Position numbers and translations under genes: made by a program. DNA of 64,000 nt from Nocardia harenae NBRC 108248. Its GTDB lineage: Bacteria; Actinomycetota; Actinomycetes; Mycobacteriales; Mycobacteriaceae. The first letter of the stretch is position 1; each line of letters begins with the position of its first letter. This document shows, piece after piece, positions 58,983 to 64,000 of the stretch. The stretch lies in NCBI RefSeq assembly GCF_001612885.1, contig NZ_BDBH01000002.1, forward strand, positions 62,016 through 126,015. Reading direction: 5' to 3'. The notes under the pieces are model-generated. The model was not told the DNA's origin and ran no database searches. It was given only the letters and a program-made list of their open reading frames with translations.

Positions 58983-59046
58983 CTTCTTGACATATGTCGA
59001 AGATGTGGCGCAGACTCGGCCTCGCAAGTTCTTCGACATACATCAC
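58983..59046. promoter_or_regulatory. ArsR operator sites
   Basis: TTGACATATGTCGAA (58987-59001) and a second half-matching TTCTTCGACATACATC (59029-59044) lie in the shared promoter of arsR and cadI. The first is an ArsR-type inverted repeat. The spacing suggests one site per promoter. Confidence 0.6.
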
Positions 59047-59067
59047 ACAACCCCGGAGGTGGCGGTC

Positions 59068-59586
59068 ATGTCCCGCATCCAGCTCGCCCTGAACGTCGAT
59101 GATCTCGACACCGCGATCGGCTTCTACTCCACCCTGTTCGGCACCGGCCCGGCCAAACGCAAGCCCGGCTACGCCAACTTCGCCGTGCAGAACCCGCCGC
59201 TGAAACTGGTCCTCATCGAGAACCCCGGCCACGGCGGGCAGCTCAACCACCTCGGCGTCGAGGTCGAGACCTCCGAGCAGGTCCACTCCGAGATCGACCG
59301 GCTCTCCCGAGCAGGGCTGTTCACCGAGGAGCAGATCGCGGCCACGTGCTGTTTCGCCACCCAGGACAAGGTGTGGGTGACCGGGCCGGACGCCGAGCGG
59401 TGGGAGGTCTACACCGTGCTCGCCGACACCGAGCACTTCGGCGCCGACACTCCGCCCTCCCGCGAGGGCGACGCCGAGGCGGTGGCGGTGTGCTGCGGCA
59501 CCCGCGAACAAGCCGACGCCGAGGGCACGTGCTGCGGCAGCGACGCCAAGGCGGCGGCAGTCGCCTCCGGCGCCCCCTGCTGCTGA
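59068..59586 (+). CDS. cadI: CadI/ArsI-type heavy-metal resistance protein (VOC)
   Basis: A 172-residue vicinal-oxygen-chelate protein related to CadI and ArsI, the C-As lyase that demethylates organoarsenicals. Conserved pieces: SRIQLALNVDDL, RKPGYANFAV, His61 in NHLGVEVE, the Cys94-Cys95 pair in ATCCFA, and Glu113 in RWEVY. The fifth residue, a His ligand in ArsI, is Gln, as in M. tuberculosis CadI. The Cys-rich C-terminus has three CC pairs. GGAGGTG precedes ATG 59068. No arsenite pump or reductase is nearby. Confidence 0.9.
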   Translation: MSRIQLALNVDDLDTAIGFYSTLFGTGPAKRKPGYANFAVQNPPLKLVLIENPGHGGQLNHLGVEVETSEQVHSEIDRLSRAGLFTEEQIAATCCFATQDKVWVTGPDAERWEVYTVLADTEHFGADTPPSREGDAEAVAVCCGTREQADAEGTCCGSDAKAAAVASGAPCC

Positions 59587-59774
59587 CCCCCGCGATACCG
59601 CTTTCGGCCCCGCCCTTCGTTGTTGATTCGATAACGATCGATGGCGTGATACATGTCGAATCGAGTGCCGGTGCCGTCCGCCACGGAGTGCGGGACCGAA
59701 CGCGTCCGCTTCTTCTCGGCTCGCTCAGCCGAATACACCCGGGCAGACCGGAAACCGCGATCTGACTGGAATTA

Positions 59775-59850
59775 TGGAGCCGCCTGGGGGAATCGAACCC
59801 CCGACCTTTTCATTACGAGTGAAGCGCTCTACCGACTGAGCTAAGGCGGC
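59775..59850 (-). tRNA. tRNA-Thr (CGT anticodon)
   Basis: The minus-strand sequence folds as a tRNA: acceptor stem GCCGCCT...AGGCGGC, D-arm GCTCAGTCGGTAGAGC, anticodon loop CTCGTAA (CGT) and T-arm GGGGTTCGAATCCCC. A 3' CCA is encoded (59775-59777). Reads ACG codons. The position next to the delta-prime gene agrees with mycobacteria. Confidence 0.96.
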
Positions 59851-59906
59851 GTGCCTCTCGGCCAGGGCAGTCTATCGTCCCGGCCCTGGATCGCGAAAAC
59901 AGGTGG

Positions 59907-61103
59907 TCAGTTCGTTTGGGCTTCGATGAGGGCGGCGACCATGGCGGCGAGGGCGAAGCGGGGTTTGACGTTCAGGTCGAGGGCCTCGCGGCAGGCGAGG
60001 ACGGCTTCGACCGAGCGGAGCAGCCCCTCGGGGGAGACGCGGTCGGCGAGGTCGTGGATGGGGTCGCTGAGGTCGGGGTGGGTGAGGGAGACGCCGGTGC
60101 GGGCGGCGCCGAAGCGGACGGCGATGGCGTCGCGGTAGACGCCGGCGATATCGATGAGGGTGCGGTCGAGTGCGTCGCGGCCGGTGCGGGTGGCGCGGGA
60201 TTTCTGGCGGCGCTCGAGATCCTTGAGGACGCCGGCGGAGCCGCGGGTGGCGCCGGCGGCGCCCTTGCCGGTGCCGCCGGCGCCGAGGGCGGTGGCGAGT
60301 TCCTCGCGCTCCTGTTCGTCGCGGTCGGCGCTCATCTCCTTTGCCTCGTCGTCGGCGGCCTTGACCAGTTCGTCGGCGGCGCTGTAGCCGTTGCCGCGGC
60401 GGACGGCGCCGACCAGGGCGAGCGACTTCTTGCGGCGGGCCCGCGCCTCCGGGTCGGTAGCGAGCCTGCGGGCGCGGCCGACGTGGCCGCCGCTCACCGA
60501 GGCGGCCCACTCGGCGGCGTCGGCGGGGAGGCCGTCGCGCTCCCGCAGCACCCGCGCGATGGCGGGGACCGAGGGGGTGACCAGGTGGATGTGCCTGCAC
60601 CGGGAGCGCAGGGTGATGGCGATGTCCTCGGGGTCGACGGTGGGGGCGCAGAGTAGGAAGACCGTGCGCTCCGGTGGCTCCTCGACGGCCTTGAGCAGGG
60701 CATTGGCCGCGCCCTCGGTGAGCCGGTCGGCGTCCTCGACCACCACAACCTGCCAGCGGCCGGTACTCGGCCTGCGGGCGGCGATCTGCACGATGTCGCG
60801 CATCTCCCTGACGCTGATGCTGAGCCCCTCGGGCACGATCCGGCGCACGTCGCCGTGCGTGCCGGCGAGCACGGTGGCGCAGGCCTGGCAGTGGCCGCAG
60901 CCGGGGGTGCCCGGCGTGGTGCACTGCAGGGCAGCCGCGAAGCACACCGCCGCCACCGAACGGCCGGAGCCGGGCGGGCCGGTGAACAGCCAGGAGTGCG
61001 TCATGGCGCCGGACATCCGGCCCGCGCGGGCCGCGGTCGCGGCGGCGGTCAGCTCGGCCTCCACCGCATCCTGCCCGACCAATCGATCGAAGACTCCCGC
61101 CAC
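59907..61103 (-). CDS. holB: DNA polymerase III delta-prime subunit
   Basis: Clamp-loader subunit. The 398-residue protein has an AAA+ fold: GVFDRLVGQDAVEAEL, Walker A TGPPGSGRS, a four-Cys zinc module (CTTPGTPGCGHCQAC), VVVVEDADRLTEGAANALLK and SRCRHI. GTG 61103 is supported by AGGGTGG 6 bases upstream; the frame runs to 61133. Matches Rv3644c. The mycobacterial adenylate-cyclase gene Rv3645 that separates it from topA is absent here. Confidence 0.94.
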   Translation of the reverse strand: MAGVFDRLVGQDAVEAELTAAATAARAGRMSGAMTHSWLFTGPPGSGRSVAAVCFAAALQCTTPGTPGCGHCQACATVLAGTHGDVRRIVPEGLSISVREMRDIVQIAARRPSTGRWQVVVVEDADRLTEGAANALLKAVEEPPERTVFLLCAPTVDPEDIAITLRSRCRHIHLVTPSVPAIARVLRERDGLPADAAEWAASVSGGHVGRARRLATDPEARARRKKSLALVGAVRRGNGYSAADELVKAADDEAKEMSADRDEQEREELATALGAGGTGKGAAGATRGSAGVLKDLERRQKSRATRTGRDALDRTLIDIAGVYRDAIAVRFGAARTGVSLTHPDLSDPIHDLADRVSPEGLLRSVEAVLACREALDLNVKPRFALAAMVAALIEAQTN

Positions 61104-61185
61104 GGCGACCACCCTAGCCGGGTGCACCGACACCGCACGGCGGCCGGCACCTCGGAGGCAAAGGCCGCGCCGGCCCCCGGTGGAG

Positions 61186-64000
<2,815 letters not shown>

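Overview
This is about 64 kb of very GC-rich (roughly 70%) chromosomal DNA from a mycolic-acid actinomycete of the order Mycobacteriales (Corynebacteriales), most likely Nocardia or a close relative. The evidence is Lsr2 and ClpC1, a lysine-rich TopA tail, many GTG starts, and a gene order that follows the Mycobacterium tuberculosis radA-to-topA segment (Rv3585 to Rv3646c) almost gene by gene. No insertion sequence, integrase, prophage or CRISPR array was seen.

Layout. 1-9.2 kb: radA, a membrane protein, carbonic anhydrase, mutY, an alpha/beta hydrolase, the haem-degrading enzyme mhuD, a cobalamin riboswitch driving cbtBA (cobalt uptake), an OsmC protein, an SRPBCC protein and an orphan histidine kinase. 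disA, which follows radA in M. tuberculosis, is absent here. 9.3-27.1 kb: a long minus-strand housekeeping block with clpC1 (possible ClgR operator), a DUF1772 gene, an FHA-HTH regulator, lsr2, lysS, rhodanese, cysteine dioxygenase (structured leader), coaX-panD-panC-DUF2520 (pantothenate/CoA), DUF6779, DUF3180, folK-folB-folP-folE (folate) and ftsH. 27.4-37.2 kb: accessory genes, including a PucR regulator divergent from an aldehyde dehydrogenase/SDR pair, a LysR regulator, and a large membrane Ser/Thr kinase resembling planctomycete kinases. 37.2-42.2 kb: hpt, tilS, a zincin-like protein and dacB on the minus strand, then ppa on the plus strand.

42.3-59.6 kb replaces the mycobacterial genes expected between ppa and the delta-prime gene. 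It holds a small secreted protein, a crotonase, an OHCU-decarboxylase-like protein, a YbaK protein, a flavin reductase, a class V aminotransferase, a poly(amino acid) synthetase-like NRPS (Pls/PosA type) coupled to an M1 peptidase, a hydrolase plus DUF35/thiolase cluster with two identical-type palindromic operators, a DUF998/DUF1579 pair behind a tandem operator, a damaged sigma factor/SnoaL pair, and an arsR-cadI metalloid module. 59.8-64 kb returns to core synteny with tRNA-Thr(CGT), the DNA polymerase III delta-prime gene and topA, which runs off the right edge.

The most interesting non-routine items are the Pls-like synthetase with its coupled peptidase, the DFN-motif planctomycete-like kinase, the structured leader before cysteine dioxygenase, the 36-bp perfect palindrome after the SDR gene, the paired GAGAAT operators, the apparent deletion that cut off the 5' ends of two divergent genes near 57,840, and the missing disA.
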